This document shows positions 6,637 through 8,154 of a stretch of DNA of 8,154 bases, piece after piece. Every line of letters starts with the position of its first letter. The first letter of the stretch is position 1. The position numbers and the translations under genes are program-made. The notes beneath the pieces were generated by a model, which was not told the DNA's origin, ran no database searches, and saw nothing but the letters and a program-made list of their open reading frames with translations. The DNA is from CAG-390 sp045544735 (lineage in GTDB: Bacteria > Bacillota > Clostridia > Oscillospirales > CAG-272): contig JAZPZM010000169.1 of assembly GCA_045544735.1 (NCBI GenBank), forward strand, positions 1 through 8,154. Direction: 5' to 3'.

Positions 6637-7562
6637 TTCTTAAATCCAAATACGGAGGATAAGTTAAACCCTTTACTTGCCTTTGCTTTGTGTTCGGCGC
6701 GCGGTGACCTCGCCTTTGCGGCAAGCGTAGGGCGGGCTTCCGCCTCGAACTTGTGGCTATCCGTGGGACTTGCGTCCCCCGCTTCATCAATGGATATATG
6801 CGCAATTCTGCTTTCCACGCCGTCGTCAAGCGCGGAGCGGATATGCGAGACGTTTCTTGCTATTCTGTTATTTTTTTGCGCAAGCTTGCCATTCATTTTG
6901 GCGGAAGCGTTCCCCATATCATCAGCGGTGGCGCCAAGCTCGGCGGCGACAAGCTCCGCCGCGTTGTCTATCATCTTATTTATATCGCGCATAGCGGCTG
7001 TCGCGCTTTTGCGCACGGCGTCGCGCGCAAGCTCAAGCTCGACCTCCGCTTGTCTTTTTATCTCCGTTGCCTCACGCTGTGCGGATGAAATGAGATTTTC
7101 CGAAACAGCCATAGCGTCACGGAATGCTGCGGATGCACGCTCGGTGTCAACCTTTGCGGCGTTTCGGCTCTCATCGAGCCTCGCCTTCAAGTTATCGATC
7201 TCCGTTTCCGCCTCGTTTGCCCTTGCGGTCATCTCTTCGAGCCTTGCCTTTAAATCGCAGATCTCCGTATCTGCCTTGCTTGCTCTTGTGCTCATCTCCT
7301 CAAGCTTTTTTTCAAGCGCAGCTCTGTGAAAGACGGCGACGTCTCTTTCCGCCTCTGCGGAGCTTGCGCGTGCTGCGGCTGCCTCCGCCTTTGCCTTTTC
7401 CGCGTCTGCGGTCTCGCGCATTTGGTCGATCTGTGCCTTGAGTTCTGCCGCCTCTTGCGCTCTTTGCTCGCTCACGGCGGCTATATATTCGTTAACCGAC
7501 TCCTTGCTGTATCCGCGAAGGGCGGTTTTGAAAGCCATTGCGTTATTTTTGCCCGTTGACAT
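6633..7562 (-). CDS. DivIVA-domain coiled-coil protein
   Basis: The 309-residue product begins with a DivIVA-like membrane/curvature-binding segment (FKTALRGYSKESVNEYIAAV, residues 11-30, with the typical R-G-Y). A long charged, alanine-rich coiled coil covers about 33-205, including two tandem 21-residue units at 87-107 and 108-128. A less ordered tail (about 255-309) is rich in Ala, Lys, Arg and Ser and ends in FGFKK. DivIVA relatives gather at division septa and poles in Gram-positive cells and recruit other proteins. The true DivIVA is usually shorter (about 160-230 residues) and lies near the ylm genes, so this is a relative, not the housekeeping copy. The ATG at 7560-7562 has TTGGAGG at 7570-7576. 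First gene of an operon with a regulator and a lipoprotein. Confidence 0.8.
   Translation of the reverse strand: MSTGKNNAMAFKTALRGYSKESVNEYIAAVSEQRAQEAAELKAQIDQMRETADAEKAKAEAAAARASSAEAERDVAVFHRAALEKKLEEMSTRASKADTEICDLKARLEEMTARANEAETEIDNLKARLDESRNAAKVDTERASAAFRDAMAVSENLISSAQREATEIKRQAEVELELARDAVRKSATAAMRDINKMIDNAAELVAAELGATADDMGNASAKMNGKLAQKNNRIARNVSHIRSALDDGVESRIAHISIDEAGDASPTDSHKFEAEARPTLAAKARSPRAEHKAKASKGFNLSSVFGFKK
7179..7304 (-). repeat. Two tandem 63-bp units in the DivIVA-like gene
   Basis: The units at 7242-7304 and 7179-7241 encode adjacent 21-residue segments that both start LEEM, contain TEI and end LKAR. They agree at 14 of 21 positions. Twenty-one is three heptads, so the duplication lengthens the coiled coil without breaking its register. 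A third, degraded copy may follow. Confidence 0.7.
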
Positions 7563-7595
7563 CGTTTTGCCTCCAAGGTAAATTTAATTTAATAT

Positions 7596-7624
7596 ATTTT
7601 ATCATAAAAATCGACTTTTTTCAA
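7596..7624 (-). promoter_or_regulatory. Promoter of the DivIVA-like operon, extended -10
   Basis: On the minus strand the -35 TTGAAA is at 7619-7624. A 17-base spacer leads to the -10 TAAAAT at 7596-7601, preceded by TG one base upstream (extended -10). Transcription would begin near 7589, leaving a leader of about 27 bases that includes the ribosome binding site at 7570-7576. Confidence 0.7.
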
Positions 7625-7644
7625 TATAAATTTTCACATTTCTA

Positions 7645-7673
7645 TTTACCTTTCGGCAGTTTTCGTGTATAAT
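7645..7673 (+). promoter_or_regulatory. Promoter of xpt
   Basis: The -35 TTTACC at 7645-7650 matches four of six consensus bases, the spacer is 17 bases, and the -10 at 7668-7673 is a perfect TATAAT. The start would fall near 7680, giving a leader of only about 23 bases. That leaves no room for the guanine riboswitch that controls xpt in Bacillus. The promoter lies back to back with the DivIVA-operon promoter, with 20 bases between the two -35 boxes. Confidence 0.65.
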
Positions 7674-7702
7674 AAAAGCCATAATAATCTCAGAGGTGCA
7701 AA

Positions 7703-8154
7703 ATGGAGCTTCTTAAACAAAAAATCATGAACGAGGGCGAGATAAAGCCCGGTGGCGTAGTTATCGTATCGGGATTTCTCAATCACCGTATGGATATTAA
7801 GCTCATCGACAAGATCGGTGAGGAATTCTATAATATTTTCAAGGACACGAACCCCACGGTAATACTTACCGTAGAGGCGTCGGGCATTGGAATCGCGTGC
7901 CTTGCGGCGCGTTATTTCGGCGTTGACGTTGTCTTTGCCAAGAAATCGCAGTCTAAAAACGTTACGGGCGAGACTTATTCCTCGCTCGTTCGCTCGTTCA
8001 CTAAGGGAACTGTGTTTGACGTAAGAGTTGACAAAAAGTTCATCTCCAAGAACGACCGCGTGCTTATAATAGACGATTTCCTTGCCGACGGCGAGGCGTT
8101 GCGCGGACTTGCCGACATCGTGCATCAGGCGGGCGCTGAGGTCGTCGGTGCGGG
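7703..8154 (+). CDS. xpt: Xanthine phosphoribosyltransferase (5' part)
   Basis: The enzyme joins xanthine to phosphoribosyl pyrophosphate to make XMP, a cytoplasmic purine-salvage step. The first 150 codons are present. The Bacillus enzyme is about 194 residues, so about 40 are cut off by the window edge. The start MELLKQKI, the FLNH motif at 25-28, VEASGIG at 57-63 and the PRPP-binding loop VLIIDDFLADGEAL at 120-133 all match Bacillus Xpt in order and spacing. Hypoxanthine or adenine phosphoribosyltransferases share the loop but not the FLNH region. The ATG at 7703-7705 is preceded by AGAGGTG at 7692-7698. It is the only plus-strand gene seen and is divergent from the DivIVA-like operon. Confidence 0.93.
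   Translation, partial: MELLKQKIMNEGEIKPGGVVIVSGFLNHRMDIKLIDKIGEEFYNIFKDTNPTVILTVEASGIGIACLAARYFGVDVVFAKKSQSKNVTGETYSSLVRSFTKGTVFDVRVDKKFISKNDRVLIIDDFLADGEALRGLADIVHQAGAEVVGA

Noticed and set aside
6430..7329. Plus-strand open frame of 299 codons, rich in Ser, Ala and Leu
   Set aside because: It is antisense to the DivIVA-like and regulator genes. Its low-complexity composition is what the reverse complement of an Ala/Glu-rich coiled coil gives, and it has no convincing ribosome binding site or domain.
7577..7702. Purine riboswitch upstream of xpt
   Set aside because: No aptamer-like paired stem with two loop-loop interacting hairpins is visible, and the promoter leaves only about 23 bases of leader.
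7646..8125. Minus-strand open frame of 159 codons over xpt
   Set aside because: The plus strand encodes clear Xpt motifs in order; the antisense frame matches nothing and would run across the xpt promoter.

Overview
The window reads as chromosomal DNA of a Gram-positive anaerobe of the Clostridia type (Bacillota). This is inferred from purine-rich ribosome binding sites, a DivIVA-type coiled-coil protein, a Gram-positive lipobox, a Bacillus-like xanthine phosphoribosyltransferase and AT-rich sigma-A-like promoters between mid-GC genes. There is no mobile element, CRISPR array, tRNA or rRNA, and no gene-free stretch over 300 bases.

Layout. (1) Positions 65-5191, minus strand: a four-gene operon transcribed right to left. 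It begins with a 553-residue protein that starts as an ECF-like sigma factor and continues into a possible winged helix and a large unrecognised C-terminal region. Next come a 189-residue single-span membrane protein and two diverged MutS-like ATPases that lack the mismatch-sensing N-terminus. The genes abut or overlap (TAA-ATG abutment, 4-base overlap, 11-base overlap), a promoter lies just upstream, and a strong hairpin terminator ends the unit at 18-63. (2) Positions 5366-7562, minus strand: a three-gene operon of a DivIVA-domain coiled-coil protein, a regulator with an XRE-type helix-turn-helix and a helical-repeat body, and a small lipoprotein with an H-x4-C...C-x2-C motif. Both junctions are 4-base ATGA overlaps. 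A well-formed promoter sits at 7596-7624 and a hairpin at 5313-5344. (3) Positions 7703-8154, plus strand: the first 150 codons of xpt (purine salvage), divergent from the DivIVA operon, running off the window edge.

The most interesting part is operon 1. A sigma factor with its own C-terminal extension and no visible anti-sigma gene is locked to a membrane protein and a probable MutS-like ATPase heterodimer. The sequence does not show what this set does. A membrane-linked, sigma-controlled DNA-structure or stress-response module is a reasonable but unproven reading. Operon 2 suggests a cell-envelope or division-site function with its own regulator.
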